DNA of 33,145 nt from Bacteroidales bacterium (GCA_016936215.1 JAFGPL010000171.1:1-33145); one strand, 5' to 3'. Positions 8,186-18,255 are shown, counted from the first letter of the stretch. Notes: generated by a model not told the origin, from the sequence alone. Program-made: numbers and translations.

Positions 8186-10399
8186 CTAAAGTCTTACCCT
8201 AATGCCCGGCCCAAACAGGAACATCCATGACCGGTCGAGTATTTTATAACCTCCGCCTATGTAAAGCGGAAATGAGAGTTTGCTGTCTTTGGATGTTGGA
8301 TAAAGGCTCCCGAGCAACACGAAGGCAAGGTCCTGGTTGGTTTCGGTACTGCTGAGGTTAAAAGCATTAAGGGCAATAAACCCTGCCCCAACCTTATAGG
8401 GTCTGAGTTTTGCTATTTTATCGGGATGATAGAAACTAAACTGGGCTATCATGGCCATGCTAACTCCCCATAGGTTTCCAAACTCGGTAACCCGTTCTGT
8501 TTCTCCTGTCTCCTCGTTTTCTTGGTCGGTTTTATATACCGTGATAAGACCGGCAGGAAAGGATACATCAATATCAAATTTGTAATATTTTTTAAGCACA
8601 ATCTCAACTTCTTTCTTCATGCCTTCGTTTCCGTACTTCGAAGGGTTGTGCTGAAGGGTTAGCTTAATCCTCGACCACTCGTCGAGGTCGTAGGTACTTT
8701 TCCTGATATATTTATTAAGGCTTAGTTCGTCATTCCAGCAATCCTTGGTTCCATAAAAACTATATCTTGGCGACCTGTCAGAAGGGCAAACCGTGATGTT
8801 GTCAATAGACCTCATCTCTATAAGTTCGTTTTTCATGCCGGTAACCTGGATATCAAGCTTGAGGTATTGCTTGCCATACAACTTATCATCCGAGTCTATT
8901 TTATCGTTGTTAAACGACAGTACCACATCTTTTACTGTTTTGTCGTACAAAACCGGCCCCTTGATGTTGGATACAACCCTGTTCAGGTCGCCGTAATTTA
9001 CAAATACAAAGTCAAACGGACGGGGTTCCTGGTATTCACGTACATTCAGGTACTGCCCGGTAGGTTTTGAAAAATTATAAATATTAACCTGCTTTTTGCT
9101 GATCTGAAGGGGTACTTTCAGTTTAAATATCTGTTCATTTTCGTTTCTGATCAGCGTATCACTCCCGACATCCACAAGGTCTTCGAAATGAAGCCTGGCC
9201 TTATGAAGGCCTTCTCCCTCAACTTTAAGGTCAATGGTCTCACCGGGATAAACACTAAGGTTTTGCACCCAGTCTTTCCCCTCGCGCAGGATGCTGATTT
9301 TTTCTATCCTTGTTTTCGGGGTCACTGAAAAGTTTGTGATAAATTTTGCTTCGTCACCATCTTTAATATAAAGGTAACCGTCGGCATTACGGTGATAATT
9401 GAAAACACGCATCAGGCAAAGCACCCGGTTGTTGGCCATTGAACTTTTGGTAAAGAGCTCAGCAATCAACGCCCCACCGGCTTTTTCCTGGTTTTCAATT
9501 CTGTAGGTCTTGTTCATGGCAAGCAACCTGCTGTTGTCTATCTGCACTTCAATACCCTCCATACGGGTTGTTTCCTCAAGGGTAAATTCCTTCCTGTCGA
9601 CAGTAAGAAACTGAAGTCTGCTGTTCTTAACCACGAAATTATAATTTATTGGTGCAAGCTGATAGGTAAGTTTATTATTGTTTTCGAGGCGCGGCTTGTG
9701 CGTCTGCAAATCAATTGCCATCTGAATTTCACCATTCCTCGCGGGGAGCAAATAAAGAAACAAGCGCCCGCTTCGTTCTGCAATCCTGTAATCAATACCC
9801 TTCCCTGAAGTCCATTCTGTCGAATACCTCAGGTTTTCAACATTGTTGCACACCAGTTCAAATTCTTTCTCCTCGCCGATAAACAGCTCATTGGAAGAGG
9901 GATAAAGATTTACCGTGGTATTCGTGCAGGGTTGCAGGTTGACCTCTTCAATTTTCTGCACCCCGTCATCGTTTATTGTGAACGTAAACCTCAAAAACTG
10001 TGATTTGGTAAGGTTTTTAAACCTCACCTTAAACCTGTAATATTGATTATTGATAAACAGCAGACTGTCAATCACATCGAAATCGCCTGACGGAAGAAGG
10101 TTGATCCTTTTGTTTTTCATATGTGGTTCAGGATATAGCCTCACTTCGCAAACTTCGTCGTTGTTATCAAATGTAAAACAAAGACGGTTTTCATTGTTCA
10201 CTTTAACTGTATGTATCCCCGACTGGTATACAAGGCTGTCAACACGCAGTTCAACCACTCTAAAAAGATGACCGTTTGCTGGTTGTGCCAGTACAACACT
10301 TACCTCAAACAAAAACCGGGTAACCATTATGACAGACAGGAGCAAAACCTGTTTTGAAAAATAACTCCGGCAAACTTTTCTATTTAATCTCATTTTCAT
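8186..10399 (-). CDS. Conserved hypothetical secreted or outer-membrane-associated protein (737 aa)
   Basis: Intact ORF with N-terminal hydrophobic signal; C-terminal stretch 'VGAGFIALNAFNL..LSFPLYIGGGYKILDRSWMFLFGPGIRVRL' resembles beta-strands of outer-membrane proteins. Confidence 0.7.
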   Translation of the reverse strand: MKMRLNRKVCRSYFSKQVLLLSVIMVTRFLFEVSVVLAQPANGHLFRVVELRVDSLVYQSGIHTVKVNNENRLCFTFDNNDEVCEVRLYPEPHMKNKRINLLPSGDFDVIDSLLFINNQYYRFKVRFKNLTKSQFLRFTFTINDDGVQKIEEVNLQPCTNTTVNLYPSSNELFIGEEKEFELVCNNVENLRYSTEWTSGKGIDYRIAERSGRLFLYLLPARNGEIQMAIDLQTHKPRLENNNKLTYQLAPINYNFVVKNSRLQFLTVDRKEFTLEETTRMEGIEVQIDNSRLLAMNKTYRIENQEKAGGALIAELFTKSSMANNRVLCLMRVFNYHRNADGYLYIKDGDEAKFITNFSVTPKTRIEKISILREGKDWVQNLSVYPGETIDLKVEGEGLHKARLHFEDLVDVGSDTLIRNENEQIFKLKVPLQISKKQVNIYNFSKPTGQYLNVREYQEPRPFDFVFVNYGDLNRVVSNIKGPVLYDKTVKDVVLSFNNDKIDSDDKLYGKQYLKLDIQVTGMKNELIEMRSIDNITVCPSDRSPRYSFYGTKDCWNDELSLNKYIRKSTYDLDEWSRIKLTLQHNPSKYGNEGMKKEVEIVLKKYYKFDIDVSFPAGLITVYKTDQENEETGETERVTEFGNLWGVSMAMIAQFSFYHPDKIAKLRPYKVGAGFIALNAFNLSSTETNQDLAFVLLGSLYPTSKDSKLSFPLYIGGGYKILDRSWMFLFGPGIRVRL

Positions 10400-10663
10400 A
10401 AACTTAAAACCTGTTTTCTATATCAATAATAAACAAACCGAATACAATTCAATATTTAAACCCATATATTGATAAGATTCAAAATACTTTTCATAGGTTC
10501 TTCATATTTTTAATTTCCAGGCGGTTAGAATCATTACACCAGGCAGGGTTTCAGAGGCTAAGGTCTTTAACATGTTACTATTCGGGGCATGAAATTAGAG
10601 TTATTTTTCAAAAAATCCTAATTGAAGTGATCAGTATCACCTTTAAATTAAGCATAACATCGG

Positions 10664-10690
10664 TTGCAAATTCAATTTTTCTTATTTTTG
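10664..10690 (+). promoter_or_regulatory. Bacteroidetes-type promoter for pheT
   Basis: TTG (10664-10666), 16-nt spacer, TATTTTTG (10683-10690), about 43 nt before the ATG. Confidence 0.5.
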
Positions 10691-10733
10691 TCCCCTGACA
10701 TTTACATATTTTTCAAAGACAAATCTTTACATA

Positions 10734-13202
10734 ATGAATATCTCATACAATTGGTTAAAAGAATATCTTAATATTGACCTCGATCCAGAGATTGTATCTC
10801 AAACGCTTACAAGTATAGGCCTTGAAGTAGAATCTGTAGAAAAATCCGAACAGGTGAAAGGTGGGCTGGAAGGCCTTATTATTGGCAAAGTGCTTACCTG
10901 TGCCAAACACCCAAATGCAGACAAACTTAGCATTACCACCGTTGATACCGGCACCGGTGAACCATTGCATATAGTATGCGGGGCACCGAATGTTGCTGCC
11001 GGGCAAAAAGTGGTGGTAGCGCCCGTAGGCACCACACTATTTAAAGGCAACGAAAGCCTCACCCTGCAAAAGGTTAAGATCAGGGGAGAGCTATCGGAAG
11101 GGATGATCTGTGCAGAAGATGAGATAGGCTTGGGTACAAGCCACGATGGGATTATTGTGCTCGATGACTCTGTTCCTGTTGGTATACCGGCAAAGCAATA
11201 TTACAACATTGAAACCGACACTGTATTTGTTATCGGGCTTACCCCTAACCGCATAGACAGCGCTTCTCATTACGGTGTTGCCCGCGACCTGGCAGCATAC
11301 CTTAACCAAAATGGTAATTACCAATTGACAAAGCCAGGCACAGAAGGTTTCAGCCAGGACAACAATGATTTTCCTGTGGAGGTAATTATTGAAAACCCCA
11401 AAGCCTGCAACAGGTATACAGGTATTTCCATTACACGTGTGACCATTACCCCCTCGCCGGACTGGCTGCAAAAAAGGCTTCTTGCAATCGGCCTGAACCC
11501 GATTAACAATGTAGTTGACATAACCAATTTTATTTTACACGAACTTGGTCAGCCCCTGCATGCTTTTGATGCCGATAAATTAAGGGGAAGAAAAATAATT
11601 GTTAAGAATATGCCTGCCGGAACAAAGTTTACAACCCTTGACGGCCAGGAACATGAATTGTCACCCGAAGACCTTATGATTTGTGATGGAGAAAGGCCTG
11701 TGGCCATGGCGGGTATTTTCGGGGGCCTCGAAAGCGGTATTACTGATGCCACCAGGAATGTATTTCTTGAAAGCGCTTATTTTAACCCTGTTTCAGTACG
11801 CAGAACATCAAAAAGGCATGGCATCAACACCGATTCGTCATTCAGGTTTGAACGCGGTGCCGACCCCACCATTACCATCCTGGCATTAAAAAGGGCTGCC
11901 ATGCTTATAAGGCAGACAGCAGGCGGAAAAATTTCATCGGCAGTTATAGATACACACCCCAACCCGGTTGAGGCCTGCAAGGTTGAAATCTCATATCACA
12001 ACGTAGACCGGTTGATCGGGAAAAAAATTGACCGCGACCATATAAAAAAAATTCTCCTGCTGCTTGAATTTGAAATTCTTAAAGAAAGCGAATCAGGATT
12101 ACTGCTGCTTGTTCCGCCATACAGGGTAGATGTGACAAGGGAAGCAGATGTAGTTGAGGAAATACTTCGCATTTACGGGTATAATAATATCGAAATATCA
12201 GAAACCCTTCACAGTTCTGTTTCTTATACCGAAAAACCTGACCCTGAAAAGTTGATAAATGTTATATCTGACTATCTCTCCAACAACGGGTTTTATGAGA
12301 TCATGTGCAACTCGCTCGGTAAGTCGGATTATTATAACAACCTGAATAGTTATCCTGCTGAAAACCTTGTTCAAATTGTTAACCCGTTGAGCAGCGATCT
12401 CGATTCTATGAGACAGACCCTACTCTTCGGCGGCCTTGAATCTATTGCGCACAACATCAACAGGAAAAACCCCGATCTGATGCTGTATGAATTTGGCAAT
12501 TGCTATTTTTATAACCCCAATGCCAAAGGCAACGACCCCCTGTCTGCCTATTCCGAATACAGGCACCTGGCGCTTTTCCTCACCGGGAAGAAAAATCCGC
12601 CCCACTGGCAGGAGAAGGAAAAACCCATGCAATTATACACCTTAAAGGGATTTGTTGAAATTATATTTTCCAGGCTGGGATATACTGCCAATCAAATAAG
12701 CACCTCTGCTATTGAAAACAAAAACGATATCTTCTCGCAGGGGCTCTCCATTACTATCAACAATCTGATTATGGCAGAGTATGGAATGGTTGCACCTTCC
12801 ATTCTCAAAAGGTTTGATATCAAGTCTGAAGTTTTTTATGCAAACCTTTATTGGGACAGGATATTCAAAAACCTTAAAGGCCATACCGTTACATTTACAG
12901 AACTGCCTAAATACCCGGAAGTGAAAAGAGACCTTTCGATGATACTTGATAAATCTGTTACCTATGAACAGATTAGAAAACTGGCCTTTGCAACCGAGAA
13001 AAAGCTATTGAAACAGGTTAATCTTTTTGATTTTTACGAAGGCGACCGAATTGAAAAGGGAAAAAAATCGTATGCCGTGAGTTTTGTGCTTCAGGACAAC
13101 CAGAAGACCCTGGTTGACAAAGAAATTGACCAGGTTATGGACCGTCTGATGAAGGCTTATGAAAAAGAACTTAAAGCACAGATAAGAAAACAGGCAAATT
13201 AA
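10734..13202 (+). CDS. pheT: Phenylalanyl-tRNA synthetase beta subunit
   Basis: 'MNISYNWLKEYLNIDLDPEIVSQTLTSIGLEVESVE', tRNA-binding 'GLIIGKVLTCAKHPNADKLSITTVDTG', 'NPINNVVDITNFILHELGQPLHAFDADKL', C-terminal anticodon-binding-like 'FTELPKYPEVKRDLSMILD'. Confidence 0.97.
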   Translation: MNISYNWLKEYLNIDLDPEIVSQTLTSIGLEVESVEKSEQVKGGLEGLIIGKVLTCAKHPNADKLSITTVDTGTGEPLHIVCGAPNVAAGQKVVVAPVGTTLFKGNESLTLQKVKIRGELSEGMICAEDEIGLGTSHDGIIVLDDSVPVGIPAKQYYNIETDTVFVIGLTPNRIDSASHYGVARDLAAYLNQNGNYQLTKPGTEGFSQDNNDFPVEVIIENPKACNRYTGISITRVTITPSPDWLQKRLLAIGLNPINNVVDITNFILHELGQPLHAFDADKLRGRKIIVKNMPAGTKFTTLDGQEHELSPEDLMICDGERPVAMAGIFGGLESGITDATRNVFLESAYFNPVSVRRTSKRHGINTDSSFRFERGADPTITILALKRAAMLIRQTAGGKISSAVIDTHPNPVEACKVEISYHNVDRLIGKKIDRDHIKKILLLLEFEILKESESGLLLLVPPYRVDVTREADVVEEILRIYGYNNIEISETLHSSVSYTEKPDPEKLINVISDYLSNNGFYEIMCNSLGKSDYYNNLNSYPAENLVQIVNPLSSDLDSMRQTLLFGGLESIAHNINRKNPDLMLYEFGNCYFYNPNAKGNDPLSAYSEYRHLALFLTGKKNPPHWQEKEKPMQLYTLKGFVEIIFSRLGYTANQISTSAIENKNDIFSQGLSITINNLIMAEYGMVAPSILKRFDIKSEVFYANLYWDRIFKNLKGHTVTFTELPKYPEVKRDLSMILDKSVTYEQIRKLAFATEKKLLKQVNLFDFYEGDRIEKGKKSYAVSFVLQDNQKTLVDKEIDQVMDRLMKAYEKELKAQIRKQAN

Positions 13203-13228
13203 CACCGCACCTTATATAAACTGATTAA

Positions 13229-13741
13229 ATGAAAGATAAAATCGAACTTATAAGAAGCGACATTACCTTGCAAAAAACAGATGCTATCGTGAATGCGGCC
13301 AACCGCACACTTCTCGGCGGCGGCGGGGTGGATGGCGCCATTCATCGCGTTGCCGGGCCCGGACTGCTTGCCGAATGCAAGATGCTGGGAGGTTGCGAAA
13401 CAGGTGAAGCCAAAATAACCAGCGGGTATAACCTGCTTGCAAAATTTGTTATCCATACCGTCGGGCCGGTCTGGCACGGCGGGGAAAACAACGAAAAAGA
13501 GCTGCTTGCCTCCTGCTATAAAAATGCTCTTGAGATTGCCGAAAACATGAAGCTTAAAACCATAGCTTTCCCAAACATCAGTACCGGGGTTTACGGGTTT
13601 CCGAAAGAACCTGCTGCAGAAATTGCCATCAGTACGGTATCGGATTTTCTTCAAAACAGCCTTGAAATACAAAAAGTTATTTTTGTGTGTTATGATGAAG
13701 AAAATTTCCGGATTTACAAAAGACTGCTTACAGCCTTATGA
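13229..13741 (+). CDS. Macro-domain protein (O-acetyl-ADP-ribose deacetylase-like)
   Basis: '[33 protein letters not shown]..', '[11 protein letters not shown]', '[22 protein letters not shown]'. Confidence 0.93.
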   Translation: MKDKIELIRSDITLQKTDAIVNAANRTLLGGGGVDGAIHRVAGPGLLAECKMLGGCETGEAKITSGYNLLAKFVIHTVGPVWHGGENNEKELLASCYKNALEIAENMKLKTIAFPNISTGVYGFPKEPAAEIAISTVSDFLQNSLEIQKVIFVCYDEENFRIYKRLLTAL

Positions 13742-13776
13742 TACTTTGAGTTATAGGTCTTTTTTAGAAATTGGAA

Positions 13777-14565
13777 TTATAAGGGAAGGGATTTGTATAT
13801 AAAATTTTTCTCGTTCTCCGGGAATAGAGATTTCAATATTAGCTTATCGCCATCAAATATCGCATAGGAATAATTATTAATCCAGTCGCCCAGGTTAACC
13901 ACCGCGCTTTTATCGCCCAGTTTTACGACAAACGGGATATGCCTGTGCCCAAAAATAAAATAATCTATCTGTTCTTCTTTGAGTTTTTCAATGGCAAACT
14001 TCACCTGTAATTCGTTCTCTTCACCCTTAAAGGGTTCGGCCATCACACCCTTGCCATACCTGCTGTTTTTTGACCAGTTGAGCCCGAACCACATTGCCGA
14101 GTTGGGGTGTATACGCGCAAACAAACATTGCAGTACCTTGTTTGTAAAAACTGCCTTTAACAGTTTATAACCCTTGTCGCCCGGTCCGAGGCCGTCGCCA
14201 TGCCCGATCAACAGTTTCTTCCCGTTAATCTCCTTAACAATATAATCCCTGTGTACCTGCAACCCTATCTCGCTGGGCAGATAATCATATACCCAGATGT
14301 CGTGATTTCCGGTAAAAAAATGTATTTCTGTCCCGTTGTCAGCAAGTTCCGCCAGCTTACCAAGGAACCTTGTAAAACCACGTGGCACCACCCGTTTGTA
14401 TTCGTGCCAGAAATCAAATATATCCCCTACAAGGAATAAACAGGTTGCTTCTGATTTTATATGATCCAACCAGCCGACCAATAGTTTTTCCCTTTCCCTG
14501 CTTTCTTCAAGCGGATAAAGCCCCAGGTGGGAATCTGACATGAAATAATATTTATTCCGGACCAA
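13777..14565 (-). CDS. lpxH: UDP-2,3-diacylglucosamine diphosphatase family metallophosphoesterase
   Basis: 'YFMSDSHLGLYPLEES', 'FLVGDIFDFWHEYK', 'FFTGNHDIWVYDYL', 'LLIGHGDGLGPGDKGYK', 'FIFGHRHIP'. Confidence 0.88.
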   Translation of the reverse strand: MVRNKYYFMSDSHLGLYPLEESREREKLLVGWLDHIKSEATCLFLVGDIFDFWHEYKRVVPRGFTRFLGKLAELADNGTEIHFFTGNHDIWVYDYLPSEIGLQVHRDYIVKEINGKKLLIGHGDGLGPGDKGYKLLKAVFTNKVLQCLFARIHPNSAMWFGLNWSKNSRYGKGVMAEPFKGEENELQVKFAIEKLKEEQIDYFIFGHRHIPFVVKLGDKSAVVNLGDWINNYSYAIFDGDKLILKSLFPENEKNFIYKSLPL

Positions 14566-14576
14566 TGTAAATAACT

Positions 14577-15743
14577 TTAATTTAATAGCCCGGCTAGTTT
14601 ATTATCAAGCTGGGCCGGATTGATATTCTTTGCAATAATTGTACTAAAATCTTTGTCAATAAGATAGTTTGAAGGCAATGCCTGCACATTATAAAAAGCA
14701 GCGGCCTTTGAATTGGGAAAGGTGGTATCTATGACATTTATCCAGTTCATTTCATCGAAAACAACCGCCTTCTCCCAGTAACTTACAGACTTGTCGAGCG
14801 CTACATTGTATATTTCAAAACCTTTTCCCCTGTATTTTTTATATACATCCTTCAATGCCAAGTTAAGGCTGTTGCTCTCGTCGTTCCAGGTAGCCCAGAA
14901 ATTAAGAAGCACATATTTTCCTTTCAGCGACTTCATGTCCACCTCTTTTCCGCTGATATCGGGAAGTATAATTTCGGGAAGGCCGTATTCAACATCACGT
15001 GCAAGGCTTAGCAATTTTTGGCTGTGGTATTCATTTAAAAGGGTTTCAGTATTCTTTTTAAGTGTTATTACCTGCTTTGCACGCGGGTAATATTTAAATA
15101 ACGAGTCGGTTACAATTTTAAAATACTGCAGGTCCCTTACCTTATTAAATACATACACCCCGTTGTTGTATTGCTGGTATAAAGCCATAAAGCTGGCTAA
15201 AGAGTTACTGCAAGTAAGTATAAAAGTAATGGAAAATTTCCGGTGGTTGTTCATTATTCTTTCATATTCACGACTGAGACTGTCCTTTAATGCAGGGCTT
15301 TCAGCCTTATCAAAAAGCAGGGCAATGGAATCAAGATGTCCCTGCACCATGTTAAACTCCCGGTTTAACTGGTTTACAAGCCGTGTACCCTCAGACCCGC
15401 TTACAGAGAATGATTTATAGGGATTATCCAGGTCAGCAGAGATGGTAGCTTTCTCACCAGGTTCAAGCAACAAGTTGATAATCTTTCCATTGCTAAATCT
15501 TAACTGATAGAATTTGGGCATCCTGGATTTATCAGAAAACTTCATTCGTCCGTTTGATTTAAGGTCAAGAGAATCAAGTGTTTTTATCTGGTTAATATCC
15601 ACCTCCTCGAAGTATACCGTATTTCCGGAAGCATGGTCTATCCTTCCTTTTACCTGCATTTTATCCTTTGAACAGGAAACGAATATCACAAGAACGATAA
15701 ACTGGAAAATAATTTTTTTCATCCGTTTAAAACTTTTAATCAT
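14577..15743 (-). CDS. DUF4369 / thioredoxin-like (TlpA/AhpC-TSA) lipoprotein lacking the CXXC motif
   Basis: Lipobox 'FVSCSKDK'; DUF4369-like N-terminus; thioredoxin fold 'GKYVLLNFWATWNDESNSLNLALKDVYKKYRGKGFEIYNVALD' with WNDES in place of WCxxC. Confidence 0.85.
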   Translation of the reverse strand: MIKSFKRMKKIIFQFIVLVIFVSCSKDKMQVKGRIDHASGNTVYFEEVDINQIKTLDSLDLKSNGRMKFSDKSRMPKFYQLRFSNGKIINLLLEPGEKATISADLDNPYKSFSVSGSEGTRLVNQLNREFNMVQGHLDSIALLFDKAESPALKDSLSREYERIMNNHRKFSITFILTCSNSLASFMALYQQYNNGVYVFNKVRDLQYFKIVTDSLFKYYPRAKQVITLKKNTETLLNEYHSQKLLSLARDVEYGLPEIILPDISGKEVDMKSLKGKYVLLNFWATWNDESNSLNLALKDVYKKYRGKGFEIYNVALDKSVSYWEKAVVFDEMNWINVIDTTFPNSKAAAFYNVQALPSNYLIDKDFSTIIAKNINPAQLDNKLAGLLN

Positions 15744-15862
15744 TTGATAATAAATTGTTTAAAAATTCGAGAACGGATGTAACCGCTCCGCTCTCACCTG
15801 AACTTTTTAATTCATGCTTGTTTTTGAAATTTTTGATTAAAAAAGTTCATATTCGTTTCATA

Positions 15863-16996
15863 TCAGAGAATATCATTTATTTGTTGTTCAATTTGGAGCA
15901 GGTCATGGCCTGTGGCCAGAATTTTCCCTTCCTTATCCAAAAGTATATAATAAGGTAGTTTCTTTATTAAAAAGGTATTTATCAATTCTGAACCAAGGTA
16001 TTTCAGGTCGCTAACATTTATCCATGAACGGCTGTCTTCCTCAATTCCGGCTTTCCACGATTCCATTGTACGGTCGAAAGAAACCTGGTATATCTGTAAA
16101 ATGCCGGGGTTGTATTTGGCAGAAATTCTTTTCAATATCCCCGATTGGGCATTACACTCGCTGCACCATGATGCCCGGAAATTTACCAATACATACGACC
16201 CTTTTAACGAGCCTAAAGACACTACTTTTCCTGATGTATCAGCCAGGGCAATAACGGGACATGGGGAACCGGGTTCAAGCTTTAACTGCTCCCTGGTATA
16301 GATCACTTTTTTATTAAGATTTTTTACGATATCAAGAGAAGGATAAGCAGCCGACAAAGAAGAGTCCACCAATTCAAATATCCTGAAATCATCATGCATT
16401 TCGAAAACCGGAGCAGACCTTCCCAGTTGCTGGTCAAGGGCCATGAGGTTGGCCAGGGACCCTGGTTTTTCAAGTATAAACTGCTCAGAAAATGATTTAT
16501 GTTTTCTGAAAACATCATCGTAAATAGAATCAAGCAATTGTTTACGGGAAGCAAAATCCGGGCTGTTTCTTATTCTTTCAAACTCATTGCTTAATTCTGT
16601 TATCTGCTCAAGCGTTTTATGCTGTTGTCTTACAAGTTTACTTACGCGGCGCGATTCGGGTGACCCTTCAACAGAATAGTCAACATCAAACTGGCCTGAA
16701 TGAATATACACTTCCATTTTATCCCCCGGAAAAGCAATGAGCGTAATACCCCGGCTGTTTTCCACCCACAAAATATAAAAAGATGGTTCTGCCGAATAGC
16801 ACCCGAGTTCAAACCGGCCATCGTTATTAATTTCGGATGAGTCAATTGTTAAAACACCATTTTCACTGAATTTTTTAAGATATACCTGATGCGGGTGCGA
16901 TTCTTTGAAAGACCCTTTAATGGAAATATTCTCTTTTTTACCGGAACATGAAAAAAAGACAAGTGCAATGACCATTAATACAAGGTTCTGCTTCAT
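15863..16996 (-). CDS. DUF4369 / thioredoxin-like lipoprotein with intact CXXC
   Basis: Lipobox 'FFSCSGKK'; 'GSYVLVNFRASWCSECNAQSGILKRISAKY'; adjacent paralogue of the 14577-15743 product. Confidence 0.87.
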   Translation of the reverse strand: MKQNLVLMVIALVFFSCSGKKENISIKGSFKESHPHQVYLKKFSENGVLTIDSSEINNDGRFELGCYSAEPSFYILWVENSRGITLIAFPGDKMEVYIHSGQFDVDYSVEGSPESRRVSKLVRQQHKTLEQITELSNEFERIRNSPDFASRKQLLDSIYDDVFRKHKSFSEQFILEKPGSLANLMALDQQLGRSAPVFEMHDDFRIFELVDSSLSAAYPSLDIVKNLNKKVIYTREQLKLEPGSPCPVIALADTSGKVVSLGSLKGSYVLVNFRASWCSECNAQSGILKRISAKYNPGILQIYQVSFDRTMESWKAGIEEDSRSWINVSDLKYLGSELINTFLIKKLPYYILLDKEGKILATGHDLLQIEQQINDIL

Positions 16997-17189
16997 CGTA
17001 GATTTTTTTTTGTTTTATCCAAGCTGAATTTGGTGTATTCCACCGAAAATTTCCCAAATATATATCCACAAATAAAACCTACCAACATTTCGGTATACTT
17101 TTTATCTCATATCCTAAAAATAACCAAACCCTGATTGCCCGGGTGCAGAAACAATTTAAAATTGTCTGGCATACCTCAGAAATTAAGTA

Positions 17190-17197
17190 TATATTTG
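17190..17197 (+). promoter_or_regulatory. Bacteroidetes -7 motif TATATTTG upstream of corA
   Basis: Matches TAnnTTTG; TTG at 17162-17164 is a weak -33 candidate with a 25-nt spacer. Confidence 0.45.
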
Positions 17198-17219
17198 CGC
17201 GACTTAAAAAAAACAACAT

Positions 17220-17270
17220 ATGGACGAAGGTTCGGAGCGATCGAAATTGAATTTTTTTAACCTTCCTTAG
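17220..17270 (+). CDS. Possible corA leader ORF: MDEGSERSKLNFFNLP*
   Basis: ATG about 20 nt after the -7 motif behind an A-rich stretch (ttaaaaaaaacaacat ATG); 16 codons; 55 nt upstream of corA. Confidence 0.35.
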   Translation: MDEGSERSKLNFFNLP

Positions 17271-17325
17271 GGCAAGTAACTCTTTTTGTGCTTCCCCGGG
17301 GAAATAATTACGGGAGGCACGTATC

Positions 17326-18255
17326 ATGATTACATTCTGGAAAAACGGCACTGGTCTGCACGAAATAAGCACACCGGAAAAAAACTGCTGGATAAATGTT
17401 GTAAACCCAAATCAGGCTGAGATACAACAGCTTACTGAAAAATTCCTGGTGCCGCCCGATATTGTGAGCGATATCCTCGATATTGACGAACGGTCGCGTA
17501 TGGAAATTGATGAAGAATGGCTGGTGATTATCATACGTATCCCCGTGTTTGACAGGGGCAATGGTTTGCCGTATTATACTGTTCCCTTCGGAATTATTTT
17601 AATAAACAGTTATCTTATCACGCTTTGCTGTATTCAAAATGAAGTACTATCTGAAATTACCCAACCCGTGAGGAACAAAAAGATTGATTTTGAGAATAAG
17701 ATCAATTTCATACTCAGTCTTTTCCTTTCATCTTCAAAAACTTACCTGAAATACCTGAAGCAGATAAATGCCGAAACCAATGCCATTGAAAAAGACCTTG
17801 AAAAATCAACCCGTAATAAAGAACTGCAGAAGTTACTGAAGATGGAAAAATGCCTGGTGTATTTTATCACTTCTCTTAAATCAAATGAATTACTGCTGGC
17901 CAAGCTCCGGAATTCAAAATTCTTTAACGTTAATTCTTATAATGATGACCTTCTCGAAGATGTGGTAATCGAAAACAAACAGGCCATCGAAATGGCGAAT
18001 ATATTCAGCGATATTCAAAGCGGCATGATGGATGCCTTTGCTTCTGTAATATCAAACAACCTTAACGTGGTGATGAAACAACTTACATCCATTACCATTA
18101 TTCTCATGATCCCCACACTTATAGCAAGTTTTTATGGCATGAATGTGCCCAACTTTCTCGAAAAAAGCCATATGGGTTTTGGTCTTGTAATTTTTATTTC
18201 GGTTGCTTTGTCAGCGCTCGGTTTGTTCTTTTTCAAAAGGAAAAAGTGGTTTTAA
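17326..18255 (+). CDS. corA: CorA-family divalent cation transporter
   Basis: C-terminal 'IPTLIASFYGMNVPN' containing the GMN motif, between two TM segments, followed by 'FFFKRKKWF'. Confidence 0.95.
   Translation: MITFWKNGTGLHEISTPEKNCWINVVNPNQAEIQQLTEKFLVPPDIVSDILDIDERSRMEIDEEWLVIIIRIPVFDRGNGLPYYTVPFGIILINSYLITLCCIQNEVLSEITQPVRNKKIDFENKINFILSLFLSSSKTYLKYLKQINAETNAIEKDLEKSTRNKELQKLLKMEKCLVYFITSLKSNELLLAKLRNSKFFNVNSYNDDLLEDVVIENKQAIEMANIFSDIQSGMMDAFASVISNNLNVVMKQLTSITIILMIPTLIASFYGMNVPNFLEKSHMGFGLVIFISVALSALGLFFFKRKKWF

Noticed and set aside
13229-13741. Macro-domain gene as part of an ADP-ribosylation toxin-antitoxin (DarTG-like) system
   Set aside because: No DarT-like or other ADP-ribosyltransferase gene is adjacent; neighbours are pheT and lpxH, so a stand-alone housekeeping macro-domain hydrolase is more likely.
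15744-15862. Stop-free minus-strand stretch (…KHELKSSGESGAVTSVLEFLNNLLSND*) between the thioredoxin-like genes
   Set aside because: Preceded by an in-frame TGA and lacks a convincing start codon; short enough to occur by chance.
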